This document shows positions 7,996-15,299 of a stretch of 64,000 nt of DNA, one piece after another. The position numbers and the translations under genes are program-made. The notes under the pieces are model-generated. The model ran no database searches. It was not told where the DNA came from and worked only from the letters and a program-made list of their open reading frames with translations. The stretch covers positions 124,001 through 188,000 of the forward strand of contig NZ_JAMZEA010000016.1 of assembly GCF_024172125.1 (NCBI RefSeq), read 5' to 3'. Origin of the DNA: Actinomadura rupiterrae. Its GTDB lineage: Bacteria; Actinomycetota; Actinomycetes; Streptosporangiales; Streptosporangiaceae. Numbering within the stretch: position 1 is the stretch's first letter; every line of letters begins with the position of its first letter.

Positions 7996-8476
7996 GCGAC
8001 GCAGCGAGCTCATCGCCGCGACGGCGGTGAGCTTGTGGAAGCTGGAGCTGCTGGACCGGTACGGCATCGACGTTTCCCGGCGCAGCGATCCCGAACAGGT
8101 CGAGGCCGTGAGGGCGGCGGCGGTGGAGCAGACGGCCGCCCGGGTGGCCAAGGGGATCGAGCTGCGCCGGATCAAGACGGTGTCCGAACCGGCCTCGGAG
8201 TACATGCGCGGTGCCTACGCCTTCACCTCGCGGCTGGTTGAGGCCGGGGAGGACGTGCGATGGCTGCCTCGCCGGCTGGCCTCGGCGTTGTTCCTTCCGG
8301 GCAACGACATGTTCGTCATCGACGGCGCAATGGTGATGTTCAACCTGCATGACGGTGACACCAATCCGGCGGGTCAGCAGCTCGACGATGATCCGGTTCT
8401 GGTGGCGAGGTGCCGGGAGGCGTTCGAGGCCGCGTGGGTGCTGGCGGTGCCGCATCGGGACTTCCAGCCTGCGTGA
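7976..8476 (+). CDS. DUF6879 family protein
   Basis: A 166-residue protein from ATG 7976. It carries the DUF6879 hallmarks RRIKTVSEPASEYMRGAYAF, AGEDVRWLPRRLASALFLPG and MFVIDGAMVMFNLHDGD. The N-terminal 50 residues are helical and contain LLDRYGIDVSRRSDP. It overlaps the preceding small CPAV gene and lies six bases before the broken XRE-DUF5753 gene, so this is a regulator/partner module like the one at 2482-4279. Its biochemical role is not established. A likely role is modulating the cognate DUF5753 regulator, inferred from recurrent neighbourhood. Confidence 0.8.
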   Translation: MESISAERRSELIAATAVSLWKLELLDRYGIDVSRRSDPEQVEAVRAAAVEQTAARVAKGIELRRIKTVSEPASEYMRGAYAFTSRLVEAGEDVRWLPRRLASALFLPGNDMFVIDGAMVMFNLHDGDTNPAGQQLDDDPVLVARCREAFEAAWVLAVPHRDFQPA

Positions 8477-8482
8477 GCGTCG

Positions 8483-9328
8483 ATGAGTGACCCGAAGGCT
8501 GCCGCCCGCGAGGCTCTGGGCGTCCGGCTGCGTGATCTGCGGCTGGATGCGGGGCTGAACGGGCGGCAGTTGGCCGCCGTCACCGGTTTCAGCCCGCAGA
8601 AGATCTCCCGGATCGAGAACGGCGCGCAGAACATCAGGGAACCCGATATCTGGATCTGGGCGCGGGCGTGCGGCGCGCCGGAGCAGGTCCCCGAGCTGGT
8701 CGCGGCCCGGCGTTAGGTCAGTCGGATGTTCCGCGAGCATCGGCGGGAGATGAAGGCCGGTCTCGTCCACATCCAAACCGAGCGCAGCGACGTGTACGCG
8801 GCGACCTCGCTGATGCGTGTGTATGAGTCCACGGCGATCCCTGGGATCTTGCAGACCGAGCGGTTCGCGGCGGCGGCGATGGAGACGTCTGCGCGGATGC
8901 ACGGGCGTCCTGTCGAGGAGGCCGGTTCGGCGGCGCGGGTGAAGATGGCCAGGCAGGCGCTGTTGACGGCTCCGACCGGCCGCAACACCTTCCATTTCGT
9001 CCTTGAGGCCGGTGTGCTCGACATCGGGCACGGCGGTCCGCAGGTGATGGCCGCTCAGTTCGATTTCCTTGATGCGGTGACGCGGATGCCGCATGTGGCG
9101 TTCGGGATCATTCCGCCGCTCAGCGACCGGATCGTGCTGTCCAAAGAGGGCTTCTACATGTTCGACGAGGGGTTGGTGCGGTCGGACTGCTGGACGGTCG
9201 CGATGGAGACGCGCCGCAAGGATCAGATCGCCTATTACCTGAAGGTGTTCGACCGGCTGCGCCGGATGGCGTCCTACGGGGACGCGGCGCGGGAGCTGAT
9301 CGACGCCGCCCGCGGGCGGCTCACCTGA
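8483..9328 (+). pseudogene. XRE-DUF5753 regulator split by an in-frame TAG
   Basis: Codons from ATG 8483 encode a normal XRE helix-turn-helix (LRDLRLDAGLNGRQLAAVTG, then SPQKISRIENGAQNI) up to AARR, where a TAG occurs at 8714-8716. The same frame continues VSRMFREHRREMKAGL and a full DUF5753 domain (STAIPGILQTERFA, FVLEAGVLDIG, FGIIPPL) to 9328. Relatives have HTH and DUF5753 in one chain, so a single codon, most simply CAG to TAG, splits it. An ATG at 8726 could restart the sensor domain on its own. Readthrough is possible but unproven; a nonsense mutation is the default reading. Confidence 0.8.
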
Positions 9329-9332
9329 CTTC

Positions 9333-9349
9333 GTGGAATTCGGTGGAAC
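9333..9349 (+). promoter_or_regulatory. GTGGAATTCGGTGRAAC element, copy 2
   Basis: GTGGAATTCGGTGGAAC lies just after the stop of the broken regulator and about 85 bases upstream of the DUF5753 gene start. It differs at one base from the copy at 7722. A shared operator or promoter element for the module is plausible; no experiment or search supports it here. Confidence 0.4.
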
Positions 9350-9434
9350 ACTCTGGCTTGGCAAGCTGCTGGCGGTGGACGCTCGGGACGGTTCGACTCT
9401 GAACTGATCTGACCCGCCAGAGGAGGCGCTGCCG

Positions 9435-10082
9435 GTGGCCCCCGAACAATCGTCCCTTCACGACCTTGAGGGTCCTCACATCCCGATGCTGGCGGACGGC
9501 CTGGCGCCGGTGCAACGCGCGGTGCGTGATGCTGAGTTCGCCACCGTCCACTCGCGCAGCTTCTCACCGTTGATCGTGCCGGGCCTGTTGCAGACCGAGC
9601 GCTACATCCGCGCCGTCTTGCAGCAGGTGAGCCAGGTGTACGGGCCGGAAGACGATGACCTGGACGAGGCGGTGGCGGCCCGGCTCAATCGCCAGGACGT
9701 GTTGGCAGCGCCAGGTCACTCCTGGCACCACGTCCTGCTGGAACAGGTGCTCTGGTCGCCGCACGGGTCCCTGGACTTGTGGGGTGAGCAGCTCACCCGG
9801 CTCGCTGAGGTCGCCCGCGGAGCGGTGCCGTCCTACCGCCTGGGCGTCATCAAACGAGGCACCGTGTGGGCCGGCGCGATCCCGAACATGTCGGTCCAGT
9901 TCACGATCAGCGACGACCGGGAAGTGGGGCTGGAGTTGCCGCACACCTTCCTCGTCCCGACCGATCCTGACGAGATCGCCTCCTACGTCTGCGCGTTCGA
10001 CTGCGCGGACCGGCTCGCGGTCTACGGCGAGGAAGCCGCCGCGGTCATCGAGGCCGCTGCGGAACAGATGGGAGTCGGCTGA
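9435..10082 (+). CDS. Stand-alone DUF5753 domain protein without HTH
   Basis: A 215-residue protein from GTG 9435, preceded by a strong AGAGGAGG site. The whole length resembles DUF5753: SPLIVPGLLQTERYIRAVL, a long helix with ARLNRQDVLAA, HHVLLEQVLWSP, and the late SYVCAFDCADRLAVYGEEA helix. No helix-turn-helix precedes it, and no matching HTH frame is open upstream. It could be a diverged sensor, a decoy or dimerisation partner for the XRE-DUF5753 proteins nearby, or a truncated regulator that kept a good ribosome binding site. Confidence 0.75.
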   Translation: MAPEQSSLHDLEGPHIPMLADGLAPVQRAVRDAEFATVHSRSFSPLIVPGLLQTERYIRAVLQQVSQVYGPEDDDLDEAVAARLNRQDVLAAPGHSWHHVLLEQVLWSPHGSLDLWGEQLTRLAEVARGAVPSYRLGVIKRGTVWAGAIPNMSVQFTISDDREVGLELPHTFLVPTDPDEIASYVCAFDCADRLAVYGEEAAAVIEAAAEQMGVG

Positions 10083-10127
10083 CATGTCCTCGACGCCACT
10101 GTCGGGCGTCGCCGAGTGGGACGTGCC

Positions 10128-10319
10128 GTGAGCTTATTGATCACCGTCAGTGCCCTGGTCACCGGGTTCCTGGCCTCGGTGCTGTGGCGGACGCGTCGCG
10201 ATTTGCGTGATGCAAGAGCCCGGGTCGGGATGCTCCAGTCCCAGCGGTGGAGCGACCTGGAGAAGCTGATCTATTCGACGCTGGTCCTGGTCGTCCTGCT
10301 GAGGCTGATCGGCAACTGA
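10128..10319 (+). CDS. Small two-segment membrane protein
   Basis: A 63-residue protein from GTG 10128 (GTG 10116 is also possible). A hydrophobic segment at the N terminus (LLITVSALVTGFLASVLW) is followed by a charged helix rich in Arg and Asp, then a second hydrophobic segment (LIYSTLVLVVLLRLIG) at the C terminus. The start overlaps the stop of a 15-codon frame at 10084-10131. No family is recognised. It may be a small membrane anchor, or a toxin-like peptide of the regulator module. Confidence 0.5.
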   Translation: MSLLITVSALVTGFLASVLWRTRRDLRDARARVGMLQSQRWSDLEKLIYSTLVLVVLLRLIGN

Positions 10320-10374
10320 TATCCGGTCCGGTTCAGGTAATCCCGATTCTGAAGATCGCCGAGGGAGGCGACCT

Positions 10375-10728
10375 GTGACGTTCGACGTCCCACGTTCCAC
10401 CGATGTCGCTGGTGGCGGTGAAACCGCTCCCGCAGAGCGTGCGCTTCGCTTGGTCGGCACCGAGATCAGGGCCCTGATGATCCTCGCGGCAGCGCTCCAG
10501 GACAGTGACCAGCTGGCCGCCAAGGTCATCAGGGTGCCTGGCCGCCGACCGCACCTGCAGGTGGTCAATCGGAACTGCAACCAAATCAACGAGGACGTGC
10601 GGGTATCGGTCGACCTGACCTTCTACGAGTGGTCCTGGGGCGAGCCCATCGTCGTCACCAACCAACCCGAGAGCGCGGCCGCGGCGATCGTCAAAGTGCT
10701 GGCCGCAGAGGGGACGTCGTCGCCATGA
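10375..10728 (+). CDS. Small WSWGEPI-motif protein, intact paralogue
   Basis: A 117-residue protein from GTG 10375 with GGGAGG seven to twelve bases upstream. The helix IRALMILAAALQDSDQLA, the basic segment RVPGRRPHLQVVNR, EWSWGEPI and a C-terminal helix VKVLAAEG match the C-terminal part of the gene at 4450. It begins the second nucleotide operon and is coupled by ATGA to the thymidylate-synthase-like gene. Other small proteins in this window (17509, 18245) share the same loose pattern of a helix, a P-x-L/I-x-V strand and a W-containing motif. The function is unknown. Confidence 0.75.
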   Translation: MTFDVPRSTDVAGGGETAPAERALRLVGTEIRALMILAAALQDSDQLAAKVIRVPGRRPHLQVVNRNCNQINEDVRVSVDLTFYEWSWGEPIVVTNQPESAAAAIVKVLAAEGTSSP

Positions 10729-11852
10729 TCGAGACCGCCGCGCATGGAGGCCCCTCGCTGCACCCGCCAGGGTTCGACCGGTTCACCGACGCCTACACCG
10801 CCGTCCTGGCTCACGTCTATGAGGAGTTCCAACACACCGGCGCCCCGCGCGGGAACGCCTGCCGGGAATGCCTGAACATCGGGTTCACCCTGGCCGACCC
10901 GCGGGACCGGATCGTGTACTCGGCGGCGCGCCGCTGCAACATCGTGTTCTGCTTCGCCGAAGCGCTGTGGTACATGTGGGGCCGCGATGACCTGGAGATG
11001 ATCGTCTACTACGCGCCCCGGATGGCGCTGTACTCCCGCCAGGGCCGCACTCTCACCGGAACCGCCTACGGACCCAAGCTGTTCGGCAAAGGCCAGAGCG
11101 GAACCTCGCAATGGGGCCGGGTCCGGGAGCTTCTACGGGACCAGCCGGACACCAAACGCGCCGTGCTGGGGATCTTCGCCCCTGATGAACTGGCCGACTC
11201 CGAGAATCCGGACGTGTCCTGCACGCTGGGCCTGCATTTCCTGCTGCGCGACGGCCGCCTGCACCTGTCCACGTCCATGCGCGCCAACGACGCGTTCACC
11301 GGGCTGCTGTCGGACGTGTTCGCCTTCACCCTCATCCAGGAATTCGCGGCCCGCCAGCTCGGCGTCGAGTTGGGCAGCTACACCCATCATGCCGGGTCGA
11401 TGCACATCAACGACGTCGACGCCGACCGCGCACGCCTGGTCGTCGAGCACGCTGAGGCCGACCGGGAACAGCCACGCCCCGAGCGGTTCCCGCCGTTGGT
11501 GATGCCGCCGACCGGCGAGCGGGAGATGAGTGTGCTGCGTCAGGTTGAGGAGCGATTGCGCCGCAACCAGGGCAGCATCACACCCCAAAGCGTGACCGAG
11601 CTGGGCTTGCCGCTCTACTGGCAACAGGTGGTGCTGCTGTTCGAGGTCTTCCGGCAGATCCGGCACCGGCCCCAGCAGCCGATCAACGCGGAGACCTTGG
11701 ATGCGTTGGAGCCGGGCTACCGGTGGTTGATCAGCCATCGCTGGTCGGCCCGTATCCCCCACGGCTACCCATCGCCCGCACCGCCAGCAGCGCCGAAGGT
11801 CCTACCGACTGGCGCTTCGTCGGCGGGCCCGACTCAGGCGAGCAGCCAGTGA
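10725..11852 (+). CDS. Thymidylate-synthase-fold protein, probable dCMP/CMP hydroxymethylase
   Basis: A 375-residue protein. Residues 165-230 align without gaps to the core of thymidylate synthase: the catalytic cysteine is Cys166 in DVSCTLGLHF, the phosphate-binding arginine segment is SMRANDAFTGL (Arg186, Asp189), and the GSMHINDVD segment keeps the substrate histidine. The position that is Asn177 in E. coli ThyA is Asp197 here (LLSDVF). In T4 dCMP hydroxymethylase and in MilA (CMP hydroxymethylase of the mildiomycin pathway) this Asn is Asp and selects cytosine over uracil. The tyrosine of HxY is Asn. Hydroxymethylation or methylation of a cytosine nucleotide is therefore the best inference. 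The C-terminal 45 residues are proline-rich. Confidence 0.8.
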   Translation: MIETAAHGGPSLHPPGFDRFTDAYTAVLAHVYEEFQHTGAPRGNACRECLNIGFTLADPRDRIVYSAARRCNIVFCFAEALWYMWGRDDLEMIVYYAPRMALYSRQGRTLTGTAYGPKLFGKGQSGTSQWGRVRELLRDQPDTKRAVLGIFAPDELADSENPDVSCTLGLHFLLRDGRLHLSTSMRANDAFTGLLSDVFAFTLIQEFAARQLGVELGSYTHHAGSMHINDVDADRARLVVEHAEADREQPRPERFPPLVMPPTGEREMSVLRQVEERLRRNQGSITPQSVTELGLPLYWQQVVLLFEVFRQIRHRPQQPINAETLDALEPGYRWLISHRWSARIPHGYPSPAPPAAPKVLPTGASSAGPTQASSQ

Positions 11853-12406
11853 ACGGCGGCGACTCTCCACACGTGGCCGGTGGTGTGGACTGGACGCGAT
11901 GGTCGGTGATCTACCTCAAGCCCGACTGCGTCGCACGTGGCCTCGTCCCCGTGGTGTTGACCCTGCTCGGGCAGCAGGTGAGCGTTCACCACGTCCGCAG
12001 CGTCACTGTGACCCAGGCGCAGATCTTCGCTCACTACGACGACCTGTTCAGTTGCGCGGCCCTACGTCATCTGAACATCGATGCTGAGCTACGCCGCATG
12101 CACGTGGGCCAACGCGCGGTCATCGCCCTGGGCCACGGGCCCGACGCCCCGGCCCGACTGCGGGATCTGATCGGTCCCACCGACCCGGCCACTGCCCCCA
12201 CCACGACCATCCGTGGACGCTACGGCATCGATTCCCTGGCCGCGGGCCGCGCTGAGAACCGCCTGATCGACAACCTGATCCACACCTCCGACGACCCCGC
12301 CGCCGCCCGCCGGGACTTCGGCATCTGGTACGGCGACCAGTTCCGGCTCCTCAGCAGCATCGCTGACGCTGACCGGCATGAACACCCCGACCGTCTGGGC
12401 AGGTAA
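11849..12406 (+). CDS. Nucleoside diphosphate kinase-like protein
   Basis: A 185-residue protein from GTG 11849, overlapping the previous stop. It has the NDP kinase pattern: VIYLKPDCVARG at the N terminus, an IGPTDPATAPTTTIRGRYG region and NLIHTSDDP with the catalytic phospho-histidine at His145. RAENRLIDN precedes the active site in the usual order. Normal bacterial NDP kinases are about 137-150 residues and have GSDS after the histidine; this one is longer and more divergent, consistent with a dedicated enzyme for an unusual nucleotide. The next gene starts two bases after its stop. Confidence 0.85.
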   Translation: MNGGDSPHVAGGVDWTRWSVIYLKPDCVARGLVPVVLTLLGQQVSVHHVRSVTVTQAQIFAHYDDLFSCAALRHLNIDAELRRMHVGQRAVIALGHGPDAPARLRDLIGPTDPATAPTTTIRGRYGIDSLAAGRAENRLIDNLIHTSDDPAAARRDFGIWYGDQFRLLSSIADADRHEHPDRLGR

Positions 12407-12408
12407 CG

Positions 12409-13707
12409 ATGACGCACACACCTCTCCCCCGCCAGGACTCCCCATCCCCCGAGCCGACTGGGTCCCCGGTGTTGCCGCATGGCGCCGGCCCTTCCCGGCT
12501 GGCGATCATGCCCGAGCAGCAACAAGCCGCGCTGGACCCGTACATGGCGCAGATCATCACCAACCGCAAGTCGGGCCTGTCACTGAACCACATCATCGGC
12601 TGCCCGCTGGACTGCGGGTACTGCGTACGGCACTTCTGGGGGAACTTCGAGCACAAGACCCCCACGCTGCTGTGCCCCACCGACCAGGCGGTGCGGATGC
12701 TGCTCGACCACGAGGCGTTCCGGCCGTCCACCACTCCGATCCAGCTGTTCAACAAGGCCACCGACCCGTTCCTGCCCGCCGTCAAACCGCACCTGTTCCA
12801 GGTACTGCGCGCACTGGACGACCGCGGCCTGGACAACCTCGTGCTGATCATCACCCGGTTCAAGGTGACCGAGGACGACATGGCGGCCTTGGAGGAACTG
12901 CGGCACCTGCGGGTGACGCTGCTGTTCACCTACTCCGGCCTCACCGACCCGCGAATCGAACCGATCGCCAAAAGCAGCATCACCACCAGTTCGATCGCCA
13001 CCGCCTGCGCCCACAAGAACCGCACCCGCGTCGTGTTGTACTGGCGTCCGATCGTCCCCGGCTGGAACGACGATCCCGACACCATGAACCGCGTCCTGGA
13101 CACCGGCCGCGACGCCGACGCGATCGTGTTCACCGGCTACTACCACAAAGCCGAAAACGACACCTACCTGCGAGGACTCGGCGTCCCGGTCCCCTACCAG
13201 CCAGCCGACTACCACCGCCGCAAAACCCTCCCGGCCGAACTGGACGCCCGCGTCGTCGCCGCCTGGCGCGGCTCGGGCATCACCACGCCGCTATACCGCA
13301 AGACCTCCTGCGGGGTATCGGCCGCGCACCAGATCGCCGACTACAACGGGCACTGGGGCGTGCGAGAGCTGTGCGACATCTGCCCCCTCCCCCAGCGCGA
13401 CCGCTGCGCTGGCACCCACCAGACCCCCAGCCCCGCCGACATGGACCGCGTGCTCGCCGACCTCGGCTACCGCAGCGACTACCTGATCGAGGACGGGCAC
13501 GTATGGACCCACGGGCTGGGCGAACAACGCCGCTACGCCATACAGCACACACTCGGCTTCCAGATCTGGGAACTGGACCAGCCTCACCTGCTGCACGCCC
13601 ACGGCCGTTCCCTGAACGGACACCAGCCCTCAACTCAAGAACAGCAACACCTCACCGCGATTCGCCGCGCCTTCACTCAAGCCACGCGCTTTGATGAGGA
13701 CGACTGA
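12409..13707 (+). CDS. Radical SAM protein, spore-photoproduct-lyase-like
   Basis: A 432-residue protein. The cluster motif is CPLDCGYC (Cys65, Cys69, Cys72), preceded by NHIIGCP and followed by RHFWGNF. The core has LFNKATDPFLPA and LYWRPIVPGWND segments, as in the spore photoproduct lyase / DUF1848-like branch of radical SAM enzymes. A second cysteine group near residues 303-330 (KTSCGVS, then LCDICPLPQRDRCAG) suggests an auxiliary iron-sulphur cluster or zinc site. The substrate is unknown; a modified nucleotide or nucleic acid is inferred from the neighbours. It lies two bases after the NDP kinase gene and overlaps a possible upstream start of the exonuclease gene. Confidence 0.85.
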   Translation: MTHTPLPRQDSPSPEPTGSPVLPHGAGPSRLAIMPEQQQAALDPYMAQIITNRKSGLSLNHIIGCPLDCGYCVRHFWGNFEHKTPTLLCPTDQAVRMLLDHEAFRPSTTPIQLFNKATDPFLPAVKPHLFQVLRALDDRGLDNLVLIITRFKVTEDDMAALEELRHLRVTLLFTYSGLTDPRIEPIAKSSITTSSIATACAHKNRTRVVLYWRPIVPGWNDDPDTMNRVLDTGRDADAIVFTGYYHKAENDTYLRGLGVPVPYQPADYHRRKTLPAELDARVVAAWRGSGITTPLYRKTSCGVSAAHQIADYNGHWGVRELCDICPLPQRDRCAGTHQTPSPADMDRVLADLGYRSDYLIEDGHVWTHGLGEQRRYAIQHTLGFQIWELDQPHLLHAHGRSLNGHQPSTQEQQHLTAIRRAFTQATRFDEDD

Positions 13708-13792
13708 CGCGCCACACCGCCTCATCGCGCCAGCCGGCACATCCAAATTCGGTGAGCGGACCAGTACGCACCCAGCAGGTCAAGGAGCGACA

Positions 13793-14455
13793 TTGAGGAC
13801 CACGTCCTGGAAGCGCGCGCCGCTTGTAGCGCTCGACCTGGAAGGCACCGGCGCCCAGGACCGCGACCAGGAAGCCATCCTGGAAATCGCCCTGGTACCG
13901 ATGCACGACGGACAGCCGCGCCCCGACCGCGCGTTCCACACCCTCATCAACCCCGAACGCCACGTGCCATCTCGCCCCTGGATCTCCCCCGGCCTCACCA
14001 ACGCCGCACTCGCCCAAGCCCCTACCTTCGAACAGATAGCACCGCAGCTCACCAACCGGATCAACGGAGCTGTGCTGGTCGGCCACAACATCGGCGTGGA
14101 CTGGCGGCTGCTGCGCCGCCACCTGCCCGACCTGCAACCCGCCGGTCTGCTGGACACCCTCCGGCTGGAGCGCCACCTCCACGGCACCGGGAAAGGCCAA
14201 TCACTGACCAACCTGCTGGACCGCTACCAGCTCACCGAACGCGTCACAGTCCTCGTCCCCGACGGACGCCCGCACCGCGCCCTCTGGGACACCATCGGCG
14301 CAGCCCTCCTCCTAGCAGCCCTGATCGCCGAACTACCCGGCCCCGATCCCACCCTTCAACGGCTCCAGCACATCGCCGCCCCGGGCCTGGACGGAGAACA
14401 CGCCCGCGCAAACAGCCACAACCCCGGCGAACAAACTTCCCTCATGGACCTTTAG
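13793..14455 (+). CDS. DEDDh 3'-5' exonuclease (DnaQ-like)
   Basis: A protein of about 220 residues. Exo I is VALDLEGTG (Asp15, Glu17), Exo II is VGHNIGVDWRLL, and Exo III is PHRALWDTIGA with the His and Asp of DEDDh enzymes. Such domains proofread DNA or degrade small oligonucleotides. TTG 13793 follows AAGGAG at good spacing and puts the catalytic strand ten residues from the start; ATG 13694, which overlaps the radical SAM stop, is the alternative and would add 33 residues of low complexity. Placement with a base-modification set suggests a role in removing wrongly incorporated or unmodified nucleotides. Confidence 0.85.
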   Translation: MRTTSWKRAPLVALDLEGTGAQDRDQEAILEIALVPMHDGQPRPDRAFHTLINPERHVPSRPWISPGLTNAALAQAPTFEQIAPQLTNRINGAVLVGHNIGVDWRLLRRHLPDLQPAGLLDTLRLERHLHGTGKGQSLTNLLDRYQLTERVTVLVPDGRPHRALWDTIGAALLLAALIAELPGPDPTLQRLQHIAAPGLDGEHARANSHNPGEQTSLMDL

Positions 14456-14566
14456 CAAGCGACACCACCAGCTGCACCGCTTGGTTTCACTCCGCCGCAC
14501 CTAGCGTGCGCAGCAAACTTCCCCGCCATTTCACCAGCGCCCGCGCTGCCTCCCCCCCTTCTTTCG

Positions 14567-14876
14567 ATGGGACGATCACTGATGTGGGATCACCTCGCCC
14601 GGCTCCATGACGGTCCGCTCGCCGACATCCCCGAACAGACCCTCATCCTGAAGATCACCGAGGAACTCGGCGAGGCCGTCCAGGCGTACATCGGCGTCAC
14701 CGGCCAGAACCCCCGCAAGGGCGTCCACAGCACGCGCGACGACGTGCAGAAAGAACTGTCCGACGTGATCATCACCGCCGGAATCGCAATGATCGCCGTC
14801 GCAGGCGGTGACGCCCAGCGGGCCCACACCCACCTCAACGCGCCTCGCCGAGGTGACGGGACGCGTCGGCTTGTGA
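14567..14876 (+). CDS. MazG-like all-alpha NTP pyrophosphohydrolase, C-terminal frameshift
   Basis: About 100 residues of a MazG-type protein. ITEELGEAVQAY provides the EExxE metal site and VQKELSDVIITAGIAM provides the ExxD site. Family members hydrolyse (d)NTPs to monophosphates; phage T4 dCTPase belongs to the same all-alpha superfamily. After HLNA (about 14840) the frame leaves the family pattern, whereas another frame reads RLAEVTGRVGL then TGA at 14874, the usual family ending. A two-base deletion in a CGCG tract explains this. Uncorrected, the frame runs to 15082 with unrelated sequence. ATG 14567 or 14582 can start it. Confidence 0.75.
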
Positions 14877-15275
14877 CCGCCGGTTTCCAGGAGGGTATCC
14901 ACGAGCTCTCGAGCGCCCCGTGCCGTCGGTGGATCCGCCGAGATGACCAGCTCGACAAGGCCGAACTTGTCAGCGCCGACCAGCATCGGTTGGGCCGGAA
15001 GCCAGACACCTCTCGCCACCAGCGTCCGCTGGCGAAGGGGATGCCGGACACGACGCCGACGAGCACTTCGGAGCCGTCCTAGGCGGCGACCAGAGTGGCC
15101 CGGTCGGCTCTGCCTGCGTTGCGGTGCGCGCCATGAACGCCTCACGACATGGACGCTGCCAGTTCGTCGTGGGACCAGTGGAGCAGGCAACCATGTAGAG
15201 GTCGGCGACCTCGTCCAGCATCGCGAGCGTCTCAGCCCTGTTGTGACGGGTGTACTCGATGCCGGTGGCCATCAC
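14877..15275 (-). pseudogene. Decayed GNAT acetyltransferase gene
   Basis: Pieces of one acetyltransferase-like protein lie in different minus-strand frames. The start MATGIEYTRHNRAETLAMLD and REAFMART are in one frame; LVAA, a TAG (15081-15079), then DGSEVLVGVVSGIPFASG are in the second; LVELVISADPPTARGARELV is in the third. The order and spacing fit a GNAT protein like the intact neighbour at 15300, so at least two frameshifts and one nonsense codon have accumulated. It lies tail to tail with the MazG-like gene. Confidence 0.65.
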
Positions 15276-15299
15276 CGAACCTTCCTCGGAAGTTCAGCG

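Noticed and set aside
12378..13694. Plus-strand 438-codon frame overlapping the radical SAM gene
   Set aside because: Its translation is an Arg/Pro-rich out-of-frame reading of the radical SAM gene, which carries the CxxxCxxC motif in its own frame.
4450..14876. Reading the cluster as a standard queuosine or preQ0 pathway
   Set aside because: queC, queF, tgt and folE are absent, and the ThyA-fold, NDP-kinase-like, MazG and exonuclease genes are not part of those pathways.
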